Part shown: in pieces, positions 34,757 to 46,733 of the stretch | Position numbering within the stretch: the first letter of the stretch is position 1 | Layout: each line of letters begins with the position of its first letter | Source of the DNA: Calliopum simillimum | Lineage: Eukaryota; Arthropoda; Insecta; Diptera; Lauxaniidae | Length of the DNA stretch: 64,000 bases | Assembly: GCA_951812925.1 (NCBI GenBank) | Contig: OX638372.1 | Span: 4,650,001 to 4,714,000, forward strand | Direction of reading: 5' to 3' | The notes under the pieces: model-generated | Told to the model about the DNA's origin: nothing | The model's database searches: none | Seen by the model: only the letters and a program-made list of their open reading frames with translations | Position numbers and translations under genes: made by a program

Positions 34757-35859
34757 GAAGCAATCCACGCCAAGTGTACCAGCTCAAAATTTTTCGATTT
34801 CGCTCAAATTTGGCAATATGGTAGATCCGGTGTGCAAGAACAACAATCCGGAAGGATTTGGTCCTAGTACCATTTGTTGTTAAAATACAGGGTGTTGAAT
34901 TTGGCGTTTTTAGTCATTTTCATGAAAATGTTTTTTCAAAAATTTAAAGCTTACACTAAAGTTTGTAAATTGATAAATCTAAGTTACTGGTCCCATTTGT
35001 TTTGAGATGTTCTTTTTATAAAAAAATATTTCACCAAAATTTTTTACACTTAAAAATACTTTTGAATTTTTTTAACAAAAACCCCCTTTAGATTTTTTTT
35101 TAAAAGTACTTTGAATTTAAGCATAATTTATAAGTTTTAAAATGATGCATTACTCAAGATGGGATTCGGACGCTAAATGGGAGTTTTTGGCTCTTGAACG
35201 CCCGCGGAGGGCAAAAATCTTTTTTACTCAAGAGGAAAGCATCTTACGAAAAAAGTGTACCATGCATAAAATCCTTAGAATCATCAAGAAAATATTTTTT
35301 TCGAAATTTTTGGAGAGTTAAAAAGAACATTTTTTTTTTTTTTGAGTAATTTTTTAAAAAATATGAAAAAAATAAAATTTTTCAAATATTATTCACACGT
35401 ATTGCTTGGATGATTCTAAGCATTTTTTGCCTAGTACACTTTCGTAAGATGCTTTCCTCTTGAGTAAAAAAAAGATTTTTGCCTTCCGCGGGCGAATCCC
35501 ATCTTGAGTCATACATCATTTTAAAGCTTATGAATTATGCTTTAACTTAAAGTACTTTTAAGAAAAATCTAGAAATATTTTCTTTATAAAAAGAACACTT
35601 CAAAATAAAGGGGACCAGTAACTTTGATTTATTAATTGACAAACTTTAGTGTAAGCTATAAATTTTTGAAAAAACACCCTTTTCATGAAAATGACTAAAA
35701 ACGCCAACTTCAACACCCTGTATTTTAATAACAAATGGTACTAGGACCAAATCCTCCCGGATTGTTGTTCTTGCACACCGGATCTACCATATTGCCAAAT
35801 TTGAGCGAAATCGGAGAAAAAAAAAATTTTGAGCTGGTACACGTGGCGTGGATTGCTTC
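34757..35859. mobile_element. 1.1 kb foldback element, TTAT target duplications
   Basis: Nearly the whole length is two inverted arms (about 34757-35310 and 35360-35859) meeting near 35330. The ends are GAAGCAATCCACGCC and GGCGTGGATTGCTTC, flanked on both sides by TTAT (34753-34756, 35860-35863). Arms share TTTGAGCGAAATCG-type, CAGGGTGTTGAA and GGATTTGGTCCTAGTACCAT blocks. Inner arms carry the core motif GATTCTAAGCATTTTTTGCC. Open frames are symmetry artefacts. No transposase. Confidence 0.8.
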
Positions 35860-35863
35860 TTAT

Positions 35864-38800
35864 ATCAACAAAAAACGTATTTTCGAAATTTTGACCATCT
35901 GTAAAACTATTAATTTTTATTTTGTATAGAATGTGTTGTACCAAGGTTATCATATGGAACAATTTTTAAAACATCTTTACCCTTTGTATCCTGGTCTTTT
36001 AGGTATTTTTGAACTGTTTTTTTTTTTTTTTTAAACCGGGTGATAATGAATAATTTAATTCATAAAAATATTCTACGGAAAATTTCATAAGGGGTTGCCA
36101 AAGACGGGAAATGCTTAAAATTTAAACTTCAGAATAATGAGAAAAAGTAACAAAAATTAAGAAATCAAGAACTTATTGTTTGCTACTTATTTATTGTATT
36201 TTATTACCCATTTTTACCCATTACTCTTAAGTTTAAAACATATTTCGTTTTGTGTGCCCTACTGAAATTTTTCGTTAAGTATTTTTGTGGAAAATGTTGA
36301 CCCATTATAACCCAGTTATTTTTTTTTTTAAATATGGGTCAAAAATACCCACAATACCAAAAAACGTGATATATCGTACGACTCACTTCGAACATTTTTG
36401 AGATTGTAATAAGATAAAAACCGCATCAAGCCGAGATTTTGCATAAATCGATGTTGCGCGACCTCTAAATGACCTTTAAAAAAAAAAATAGAAAAAAATA
36501 TGAGTTCACATTTTTGAAACTGTCTTTCAGATTTTTGGGCGAAATCATGTAATTTTTTTTTTTGAGTCAGTCTCATGTACTTACATATGTAAATTGGTGG
36601 AAGCTGTTGCACATATATTTCAAAATGCAAAATTTTTTTTTACAGTGTTATTATGTTCATAGCATAGATGTAAGTGTAAAATAAGTTTTTGGGTTATACG
36701 GTCACTTTCATGAATATGTGGATTTATTTTAAGCGAACACTGTATCGAAGCTGTTAACTTAAATTTTAAAATGCCTTTTAGAATTTTTTCGATATTAACT
36801 CATAATTCGATAAACGGATTTTGACTATTAATTTTTAACAGTTAAGTTGATAAAATGTTTTAGAACTTAGAAAGCATTTTCAGGTTTATGCGTTAAGTAA
36901 AGCTTTCGAAAAGTGTTGACAAAAAAGCTCTGAAAAACTGTTATATTATAAAACTGGGAAATATTTTGCTGGTAGGTATTACTGTTACTATTATTATTTA
37001 GATACCGTTATCTTACTTCGAACTTTTTCAGTTCAAAAGCTTGATGACATTGAAACTTTGCCTTGGATAAAAAATAAAACTTATTTGCAATATTGGCATG
37101 AACTTGTATATTTTTGGGAAGTTAAAGCTGATTAAATAAGAGGTAAATTACGAAGTGTTGTAGTTTCTTGCTTTCTATTTAAGTCACATCAACATTGAAT
37201 GAAGTTATCTTAAATTGAGGTAACGATTTAGTTGGATATGGTGAAAAAGGAAAGTGTGTCTTAAAAACAAAGTTTTGTTCCACTTCTTATAAACTTTTTT
37301 TATACTAGCACTTTTTTATTATTTCTTATATAGTTAAATAATTTTTCCAACTTAAAATTTATTCACATGGGATGATAGGGGAGGCATACCCCTGAGGAAT
37401 TATAAGGTTAAAACTGATTTTCTGACTTGTTTTTTTTTTTTTAAAGTTGTACATGAAACTTTAAGCTAATTGTATGAGCTTTCTAAAAGTGTAATTGGTT
37501 TATGGGAAAAAGGATTTCAAAAAGTTCTGGACCTTTAAAGAAGAAAGTTTAAATTTTTTTTTCCTATTTTTTGACTTTGTCGGCCATTTTAGTATGAAAA
37601 AGATCACACTATCATACCATTTTGTATTTTTTTTTTAATTTCTAGTTAAATTTGCTTTAATACACTGGTACATTTGTTATACCAATTTTTTGGTTTGAGG
37701 TCAGAAAAAATTACTAAAATTTGTGATTTAAATAAACTCATTTCTATTGTAAAAAGTGTTAATTTTCTGTATTGAGTTAAATAAAAGTGAAAAAAATATT
37801 AATGTTTCATATATGAGTAAATATTTGGCACCATCGTTTATAATGGTAATTATTGTTTAAGCAAAAAGCACTTTATTCTGCGAGGTAAAAAAAATTTGAA
37901 AAAAAATATAAAGAAATTAGTTTTGCAACAAATTTTAGAAATAAAATTCAAATATACATCAACAACGATAACACTTTTAATGGCCAAACGTTATCATGTT
38001 CATATGACGTTAAGCAGAAAAAAAAAACAAACCTTCAAACAAACTCTGTGAACGATTTAATCATGACACTTTCAATTTAATTTAAATTTTACATACAATT
38101 TAAATAAATTTTATTGGTTTCATCTATTTTTTTTTTGTTAAAAGAAAAAAAAATAAAAAAATATGTGGCATTAAATTCACATGTTCAACAGGATGTTTGT
38201 TTGACATATCGGTGCACATTTAATCCTATTGAAATAGGATTTTTTTTTAACACAAAAAAACTCTATGAAAAGCGATACGCATAAATAAACATAAATTTAA
38301 AATATGTCAACTATATAGACATTTATATTTTAGATAGCGTTACATCCGCTTTAAGCTAAAATTAAGTAAAAAAGTAAATATATGATAGTATATGATATGA
38401 TATTGATAATATTTATTAAAGCTTTTTTTCATTTATATTTTTCCATCAAAAAAAAAAAAAAAAAAAAAAACGTAAATTTTACGCCAATTTTAATAAAAAT
38501 TTAATTTGAAAAATTTGTATGTATAGTAAATAAATTAAATTAAAAAATTATTTTATATGAAAATAATAAACCGCGACAAATGACAATAAATACAAATACA
38601 AGAGCTGTAATGGCGATTAACTACCATGTGAATTTATTGCACAAATGGCTGTTGAAGTATTTTTTTACAGTGACGTCGTTTGAAATATTTCTCTCGTGGA
38701 GAAGAAAGTTTACATGTGAAAGGAATAAAGTATCAGGTGCTTAATTTTCAGAAAACAGTTATATCTCGAAAACGGTAACTTGAAAACTCTTGTGTAGTGT

Positions 38801-39095
38801 CTATTTTTCAATTTATATTGGTTTTTATGAAAGATATATTCGGATATTCTGATGGTTATTTCTCCGAAACAGTTTTTTTTGACTTTCTAATTTTATTTTG
38901 ACTTACTTTTCTTCTGTGTTCCTATACAGCAGAATTCGGGCTATGTACCTTTCTTATCCGCAATATCTCTCACTAAAAATTTTATTCGGCTTCTTCAATA
39001 ACTTTGGGTCTGAACTAGATTTATTCATGAAGTTGGTACAAGAATGATGTGTACAATAAAACATTTAAGTAACACTGTTGGCAATCAATGGCCAA
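35864..39095. other. unassigned, strongly A+T-rich DNA
   Basis: A possible tiny element at 36641-36744 is bounded by TACAGTGTT and AACACTGTA (only 9 bp inverted, weak). An A homopolymer of about 21 is at 38450-38470. Long stretches between 36.6 and 38.6 kb are very A+T-rich with no sustained frame. Confidence 0.5.
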
Positions 39096-39099
39096 TTGT

Positions 39100-39165
39100 T
39101 TCAGTAGCTAAGAGCAGCGGCTATTAACTCGATAGTCGTAAGTTCAAATCCTCAGTGAGCACAAT
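39100..39165 (+). pseudogene. degenerate tRNA-like sequence
   Basis: An A-box-like TAGCTAAGAGCAGCGG, a 6 bp anticodon-type hairpin (GGCTAT-TAACTCG-ATAGTC) and a B-box-like AGTTCAAATCCTC follow in tRNA order and spacing, ending CAGTGAGCA. The loop base before the anticodon is not T, the T stem is mismatched and the acceptor does not pair. Best read as a tRNA pseudogene or the head of a SINE; isotype undetermined. Confidence 0.4.
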
Positions 39166-40453
39166 ATGTTTTGTTTATATCCTGTATCTACTAGTGAAAT
39201 GATACTGGGTTTGAGAAGCATCTCATACATTTTCCCCAATTCTAACAAAACTAAACTAAGTTTCAAAAGAAGCCTAAAATGGTTTTGGACTTTTGAAGGA
39301 ACTGTGCATTGGGGGGATAACATTCCATCTTCTTCTCTGTGAAGCATTGCTTGGAGTATTATTTATCTGCATGTGTTTGTTTGCAGAAAGTGATGATATG
39401 AAAAAAAAACATGAAATTTTTGTCATAATTATTGAAGCATTCGCAAATAATGTTGCCGATAAATGCATCTACATATGCAAGCAATAACATATTGTTGTGT
39501 ATCCAAGCGATGCACAACGATTAACCTCAATACATGCGCTGCAATTAATCCAATTTAATATTGATAATCTTGCAATTCATGTATTTAAACAAACAAAAAA
39601 ACAAATTAACATAAACATATTATGTATGTTAAACGTTGCATTAAAAAATAGCGTAAGAAGTACTAAAAGTGTTACACATAAACATCCATAGGGCTTCAAA
39701 AACTATCATCTTACATCTATACATCCAGTCAGGCAAGAATTTACATATGAAAACGAACCATCTTTCAGGTCGACCATCTCGCTGAAACTTTTTTGAATGG
39801 TACTTTAACCGATTTGACTAAAAACGTATTTTTTAATTTGCCCGAAATGTTTTTTTCGTCCTTAGTCCATATCAGAAAACTATTTGGAGTGTCGTGTTTT
39901 CGAGTTTAAAAAAACAGATGGGTTCAGAAAAATTCCTGATAAAATTTTTTGTCAAAAATGCAGAATTTTATTAAGTTTCTTCAGGCCTAAGAGTCTATCT
40001 CATTATTTTGTGTCTCAAGAGACAATTAAAAAAAAAAAAAATTTCAAATACTTACAAGTATCTCGATAAGTGCTGCTTTCTTTTAACTTTGAGGTATATG
40101 TAAAATTATGCAAACTTACATTGGAACACTGCAGTTGGTATGATACGTCTAACGTACAATTGTAGTCGAAATTGCAGTTGAAATCAAAATTCCACTTTTT
40201 CAGATTAGTCGATGGTATTGTTTGGGCCGCTTTTGTAAATAAATCCCAGTACTTGCTTTAATAATAGTTTTCTCATTTTGATTTAATGGATTTGTAAAGT
40301 TTCAAATTAAATATCAAGCGATTATTCAGAAGGTAGCAATTTAATTCATTTACTTAGCCCTGATAGAGCTGTCATTATTCACCCGATTTTGGACTGCAAG
40401 AGCTCGAAATTTTTGTCTGAACTTTTTAAATCCTTCGGTTGCGATAAAGATTA
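39166..40453. other. unassigned A+T-rich DNA
   Basis: Short frames on both strands near 39.1-39.7 kb lack recognisable domains. Nothing else seen. Confidence 0.5.
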
Positions 40454-40689
40454 CGACTAGCAAACGATTACGATTGCAGTAATCGTTAAAAACAAAAAAC
40501 GACGATCAGGATTACAGTAATCGTTCATCGAACGAGCTTCAATTACGATTACAGTAATCGTAATTTTAAAAAAAGTGAAATTATGATTACTGTAATCGTA
40601 ATCGAAGTTCATTCGGTGAACGATTACTGTAAATCTTATTTTGTTTTTTTTATATAAGGATTACTGTAATCGTAATCGTTTGCTAGTCG
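40454..40689. mobile_element. GATTAC-rich palindromic MITE, copy 1
   Basis: The 236 bp unit is bounded by TA and has inverted ends CGACTAGCAAACGATTACGA. The arms contain several copies of CGATTAC(A/T/G)GTAATCG, itself a small palindrome, so hairpins nest within the large hairpin. Non-coding. The TA boundary is read by eye. Confidence 0.65.
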
Positions 40690-41002
40690 TATTTCCATCA
40701 AACCTATGGCACGCCAGAGCCACTGACTTTCTTTGAAAATTATTGTCCAGCCAATGGAAAGTCTACCCCAAAAAGAAACTTTGCTTTGAACAACTTGGAG
40801 TTCTTCACAAAGTTACCATCATGTTTATGTTTTTTTGTCTGGGAGCTTATCGAAAAGTTGGGATCAATTATCTCATTATCTGCAGAAAAGTCAGACTCAT
40901 CGGATGAAAGTAAATTTGGCGAGCTCATGTTTATCTTCATAAATTACAAAAAGTAACAACTATGATAGCTAGAGAAACCTATGTGAATTTTTCCCAAGAA
41001 AT

Positions 41003-41160
41003 CATTCATCGAACGAACTTCGATTACGATTACAGTAATCGTAATTTCACATTTTTGAAAATTACGATTACTGTAATCGTAATCTTAGCTCGTTCGATGA
41101 ACGATTACTGTAATCATAATCGTCGTTTTTTGTTTTTAACGATTACTGCAATCGTAATCC
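41003..41160. mobile_element. GATTAC-rich palindromic MITE, truncated copy 2
   Basis: Repeats the centre and right arm of the element at 40454-40689: CATCGAACGAACTTCGATTA, AATCGTAATTTCAC and its mirror, CGTTCGATGAACGATTACTG, and GTCGTTTTTTGTTTTTAACG. The left outer arm is missing. The 310 bp between the copies (40692-41002) has a 66-codon minus frame (40740-40940) without a recognised domain. Confidence 0.6.
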
Positions 41161-42318
41161 TATACGCAATCAATTACACATGTAATCCTTATCGCCCAGC
41201 TCTGATAGAGAGATATCCATTTTTTTAAGACTTACAACTAAGAGAGGAGGAAAAAAAAAGAATCGAATTCAAAGTTGAGGCGAAGTAGTGAATCATTAGT
41301 CGCTGTTGCTGTTTTTGTTGGTGGCGTAGAAAAATAACAACAAAAACAATTTTTGCAGGATGTTGTTATTCCGAGAAATTTGGAAAATATTAATATATTG
41401 TATTTGCTGTAGGCGAGCGAGAATTGGCTCTGTTTCATTCTTCGATGACATCCTTGATCTTAAGTGAGCTAGTAAATTTGATTGTTCAACATTGGAATGA
41501 AAAGAATTCTATCAATTTCGGCGAAACCAAATTAAAAAATCAACAGAGCTTCCATCATAAATTTCTTATCATAAGCATAAATGAATTCCAGGCAATTTCC
41601 TGCTAAACCTAAAAAAGCAGCAAAGCGTAAAAAATGATTAAAATGAAAAATTATAAAAAAAAGAAATAGAAATAAATACCAAAAGCAAAAGGAAATATTA
41701 ATTTCCGTCAACTATTAACTTATGGCAATTGCACTGGAAGCGCAAAAACAAACTCTCATAACTGATACGACTTCAACGCTGCAAAAAAAGCACTAGTGGC
41801 GTTGCAACAGAAAATGCAGAAAAAATTGAATTTCACTAAAAATGTCAAAAGTCGCAAAAGGACGACGCGTAAAAAAAAAAATTAATCAACGAGAAAACCA
41901 ATAAAAAACTGAACAGGAATGCAATTGATGATGTGATGGGTAGGGGGAGGGAGGGGGCTTTGAAATCAGTAAAACGCAACAGCAGCAGTCGTTGTAACCT
42001 GGAGCACCGAATGTGCGCAGCATTTATCACGCGTTTTAAATTAATATCCGATCTGCTGCCATGCCGCGCGTACTCAAAATGAGAAAAAAGAATAAAAATG
42101 AAAAACGGAAACGGAAATGATATTTACAGTGAAAGTGCATACAGCAAATATGAAATTTTCATATAAAAATTGCCCAAATTAACAAACACATTGTCATTTT
42201 AAGTAAATTGAACACTTGGCGTATGCGTTACATTTAACTAAGCAGGGTATACCTACCGAAAGAGTTTGCAAAGAAAAGAAAACTCTAGAAGAATGACAGT
42301 GTCAAAAAATTTTATTAC
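41161..42318. other. unassigned DNA
   Basis: A-rich and A/G-rich stretches around 41.6-42.1 kb, with a G-rich patch at 41938-41960. No gene or element was identified. Confidence 0.5.
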
Positions 42319-43430
42319 ATGAGGGCAGTTTGATAAGTTGGAGACTTTTTGAAAAAAAAAAAAATTTTTCGGCAAAAAAGCGTTGTATTTCTCATCATAT
42401 TATTCTTAGTTCGATACATTTAGTCCAGTGTTATCCAATTTTTTATTCCTTCCAAAAAATAGGTTTACTTATGGGCTTCGAAATAAAAATTTGTTTTAAT
42501 TATGACCTCTTCATTCGAACCAAACATATTTTCTAGTGCCCAGCAACTTCTTCAGGTCTGAAAACAGAAAATAGTCTCCAGGGTGCTAAATCTGGAGAAA
42601 ATGATGGATGGGAAACCAGTTTGCAGCCAAATTGATGCGTTTTTGTCATGGTTACTACAAACATGTGCACCCGTATATTGTCGTGATAAAAAAGCACTTT
42701 TTTTTTGTCAACAAATGCGGTCATTTCTGCTTGAAATCAATATCGAATCTATTCAAAAGCTCGAAATAATAAGCGGCGGTGATCGTTTAACCTTTTTCGA
42801 CGTCAATAGATGTGAAAGACACCACGTGCATTCCAACAAACAGAATCCTTGATATTGTTGGCCGACAGATCCCTTCTCTGGTGCACGTTCATCGGAAAAA
42901 ATCCACTTTCTTGATTGCTCCTTAGTCTCTGGTACCTTGTGATATATCCATGGTAGCAAAATGGCGCAAAAACTCGTTCGAATTGCGCTAAACTTTGCTT
43001 TGCATGATATTCGCTTTCGACAACTACCTATTCAATTTCATTAAAATACCTCTCCCTGCCCGCTTACTACAACTTTTACAAAGAAATATAATTTTTTAAA
43101 CTTCTCAGTGATTGCAATTGCAATATCTTGTGGATATCTGCGGTTATTGCAGGAATCATTCAATTAAGGCTTGTTGATACCCCGTTATAGATGCTTTCCT
43201 TCTAGTGCGTATACCATTGCGTTCACCCGAAGAAACCCACTACCTTGATTGTATTTTTTTTTTATCTCTGATGGCCTCATCCACCTCACGCACTCTCATT
43301 TTCCGATCGTTCAATATCATTCCATAGATTTTACCGATGATTTCTGGCGTGACGAGTTCTTTTGAGTGATGTAAATGTTCGGTATCACTTGTGTTGGTAC
43401 GACCACAACCGAGTTCAATGTGCAATTTTT
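42319..43430 (-). pseudogene. mariner transposase relic
   Basis: Minus-strand pieces in mariner order: RTNTSDTEHLHHSKELVTPE, then IIGKIYGMILNDRKMRVREV (HTH region, 43425-43250), VPETKEQSRKWIFSDE (about 42930-42885), VLFYHDNIRVHMFVVTM (second catalytic Asp, about 42690) and HPSFSPDLAP (about 42570). A frameshift just after APW moves the third catalytic Asp (GDYFLFSDLKKLLG) to another frame. The first-Asp region is damaged. 43060-43230 does not read as transposase and contains a copy of the dispersed repeat seen at 45137-45440. The left boundary GAGGGCAGTTTGATAAGTTG resembles irritans-type mariner TIRs. The right TIR was not found. Confidence 0.8.
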
Positions 43431-43439
43431 CTTACTCAA

Positions 43440-43930
43440 AAGCTAGAAAGTGGCGAATGTAAGAGAGGTTGTCATGCATATATCCTAAATTCTTACGAAA
43501 AATTGTGTTTACTCAGATATAGGGTACGACTCTATGAGCGGAGGGAAAATATGGCTATATCTTGTAAACTAGAAGAGTTAGAGGAAAGTTGCAATGTGGT
43601 ATACTCAGATATGATTATAAACCTTGAATCGTTATAACTCGTAAAATAGAAGAGCTAGATGGGTCGGAAGTGACAAGTTTTAAAATGCCTTATCCCGCAA
43701 ACGAGAAGAGCTTATAGCCTACAATCTTACGAAAAACTGTGTATACTTTATATATGTAGGTAACGACTATTATGAACGTAGAAAATACATAGATGACAAA
43801 CTTGAAAATATTTTTTCTCGTAAACTGGAAGAGCTAGGGAGGTGAAAGTTGACAAGCCTTAAGCTGCTGTATCTCGTTAACTAGAAGCGCTAGTGGGGTG
43901 AAGGTTGATAACTGGATTTATTCATATATG
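43440..43930. repeat. degenerate tandem repeat
   Basis: Loosely repeated units contain TCGTAAACTGGAAGAGCTAG (or AACTAGAAGAG(C/T)TAG), GGTGAAAGTTGACAA and TCTTACGAAAAACTGTGT. Spacing is irregular. The 91-codon frame at 43362-43637 lies across it and is discounted. Confidence 0.5.
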
Positions 43931-45136
43931 TGGCACAATGATGATATTCAGTGAATAGTAAATATATATAAAATAGGAAAAATAAATGTGAGAAAAGAAA
44001 AGTTCAAATTAAGTACATTTCAGTTGAGTTGTATTGAGAATGAAGTGTGAAAATTTTCTTCTTAGTGATAAGTATTTATAAACTCTACATAGGTGCTACC
44101 AAAATGACTTGTCTCCATCTAATGGGATGATTTGCGATGGCTATAATTTTGTTTTTTTTTGTGATTTAAGTAAGTTTGAAAGGGCTTACGTCTATATTTT
44201 GTAATATACGAATACTTTTATTATCATTTGAATAAGTTTGACATTTAGAAAAACAAACATAGCTGAACATTCTGCTGGAAACACTACGATATGCATCACT
44301 GACCATGATGTTTGAGTAACTTTTATATAAAACAATATTGCAACCTGTTTAAATTTGAAAGCATTATTTTTTCAAAATTGGATCTAGTTAATTAACTATA
44401 AAATAATATTTGATTTCTTTTGTGAAACTGTTCAACTAAAATTTTAACACCTCAATGCATTTAATTGACCTAAATTACAGTCACAAGACGTTATACCATG
44501 CCATTGAGTTCCAAACAAACAGTTCAGTTTCTTTGATGATGACTTTCCCAATATAAATGATAATTAGTATCGCACACAAACTACAACAAAAACAAATGTA
44601 CAAAAGACAAATAAACAAGAAAAACGAAAACAGCAACAACAAAAGAAAGAAATTTTTGCATTGAAATTAAAAGGAAATTTCATAAAATCATTTGCATTTT
44701 AATGTATCAATAAAACATCATCATATGCACACACTTAAAAGAATACATATGTATGAGCATACAAGTATATTTACAAAACTTTGCAAGAAACATATACATA
44801 TGTACATACAAAAAACTACACGAATAAAGGCAAATGGGAAGACACTAATTTGGTTCCAAGGAAGCAGGAAGCTGGTTCCAACCCCATTCTTACTGCTAAT
44901 CTTTTTCAATACAACATGTCTTTGTGGGGAAGCACATCTTCGAAAGCTCTTTTAAATACGCTTCCGTTAGTGTTGATTGAAAGCACGCTGGAGAAAGTGA
45001 AAAATTTTAAAAAATTTTATGTCTTATTTCGCAAAATTCAAGATTTCTCGAGCTCGCGTTTCAAAATCTCTAAAATCCCGTTTATTTTTAAAAAGATCAA
45101 AATTATCAATAAAAAGAAAATTAATGTACCCAAATA
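43931..45136. other. unassigned A+T-rich DNA
   Basis: 44580-44690 is CAA/AAAG-rich. Overlapping frames at 44692-45149 lack recognisable domains. Confidence 0.5.
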
Positions 45137-45440
45137 TTTTTTGTTTTGACTACGAATCCTTCAGGTGACCTTCTTAAAACTTCAAAAACATATGACTGTA
45201 CTAGAAAACTATCAATCAAAGCTTGTTGATAGTATACCAAGTTTTCCATCTAATATACCTAAATATTCTTGGTTGTGACTGTGAACCCTTCTGGATCCTT
45301 CGATAACCTTTGGGTGTGCCAGAAAATATTCAATTCAAGCTGATTGATAGTCCGCCACTGATGATTTTGCTCTTATATATCTAAATATTCTTCATTTTGA
45401 CTATAAAGCCTTGGGGTGACCTTCCAAAAAACTAAAAACA
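45137..45440. repeat. tandem copies of dispersed ~125 bp repeat
   Basis: Two to three units contain AAGCTTGTTGATAGT, CTAATATACCTAAATATTCT, TTTTGACTA(C/T)GAA(T/G)CC and GGTGACCTTC. Single partial copies are at 22656-22684 plus 26535-26640 (split by the Tc1 element) and at about 43165-43210. Family unknown. Confidence 0.6.
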
Positions 45441-45924
45441 TTAACGTTTCCAAAAACACGCTTCTTTTTCACACTCTTTGGAAGCAGCTTAATAGTTATC
45501 GTTTGGGTACATAAAAGTATTTGCAACCATGTGAGTTGTAAAAGTGCAAAGTTAAGCAAACAGAAGAAATATGTTTTTATTTATAGATCGTTGAAGTTGT
45601 AGAAGTTTTTCTTTTATGCAACGAATTACAGCAAAATTTTTGAAGAAAATGTACTGTGATGGGCTAAAAAAAAAAAGATATGGAGAGATATCATGACTTC
45701 ATGATGTCATGATTTAAATCTTTTGCACTAGATTAAACAATAAACTTCAATCGAATCTACGTCCCATAGAGACCCTTCCTTTGGGTGGCCGGGAATCGCA
45801 TTCTTCACGACAACGAGTGGTATGTACTTTGTAGTTCAATTCATTCTTTTCATTTAAGTTCTCCCGGCCAATTTGCTCCATATTTTACTATAGAGTGCCG
45901 GAATCGAGCCAAATCCTGGACCTA
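45441..45924. other. unassigned DNA
   Basis: Nothing recognised upstream of the LINE fragment. 45760-45920 could be degraded 5' LINE sequence, but no motif is visible. Confidence 0.4.
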
Positions 45925-46715
45925 CAGTTTAGATTTGCTTTGTGTACAGGACTCCAACATGCAAAGGCTCCACATCTGTTCATTGTAACAGTTGCCAAAA
46001 TTGGTGCCGCTCAAAATATTGTTCAAGACTGACCTTCACGGGTAGATGCTGTACCTTGTCTTCAATCCCTATCCAAGGTCCGCAGTCCATCTGCACTCCC
46101 TCGTCTACCACGTCCAACCACTTATCGTTCAGTCCCATCACCCCCAAAACCACATCTCAGCTCCGCAATCCATCAGTCTATTCCCTCTGAAACATTCACC
46201 CCACTCCAATCTTTTAATGTTCATCAGTGGAATCGCAATGCCCTGAGGGATAAAATTATTGAAATCACGGACTACAAAACACGTAATGGAATCGTGGTTG
46301 CAGCAATCTAGGAGACAAAGCTCACGAGTTCAGTGACCTCACGACACATGGAGGATATAACATAGTCAGACGCGATTGACCAAATAGAGGTGAATGCGTT
46401 CTGACCTTCATTCTTGAAAAGAGTGTCGCTTACAGACCGATAACCATCCTCGCACTCCCACTTCAGATCCTTATCTGGAATGCATAGCCATTGCCCTTAG
46501 GGTAGAAGATGAAGATGTAAATAGTGTTGTGGCACGCTACCACCCCTGCATTGAACCACCTTGTCCTTGGTGACTTCACTACACATCATGAGCTTTGGTA
46601 TTCGTCTCTTGGTAACGACGCTCGCCGAAACAATGTTTCCATGACCCCATAGATTGTCCAGCAACCACAGCGCTCAGTTCGGATCATATCCCAATTATTG
46701 ATACCACAACATTAC
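45925..46715 (+). pseudogene. non-LTR retrotransposon (LINE) fragment
   Basis: A Cys/His-rich module reads TCKGSTSVHCNSCQNWC then KYCSRL (about 45949-46034). A Pro/Ser-rich linker follows. Then comes the start of an apurinic-type endonuclease, HQWNRNALRDKIIEI (about 46220) and GIVVAAI*ETKLTSS. The stop is a TAG where Gln is expected, next to the catalytic Glu of QETKL. Further on are LVLGDFTTHHELWYSSLGND (about 46550-46620) and SSDHIPII-like coding (about 46680), with sequence missing between them. This order is typical of Jockey/LOA-group LINEs of Diptera (assignment by motif only). No reverse transcriptase follows; the fragment stops where the foldback element begins. Confidence 0.75.
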
Positions 46716-46733
46716 AAATAATTAATATGTGTG

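Noticed and set aside
36641..36744. Possible tiny element with TACAGTGTT ends
   Set aside because: Only 9 bp of inverted end and no inner symmetry; too weak to call.
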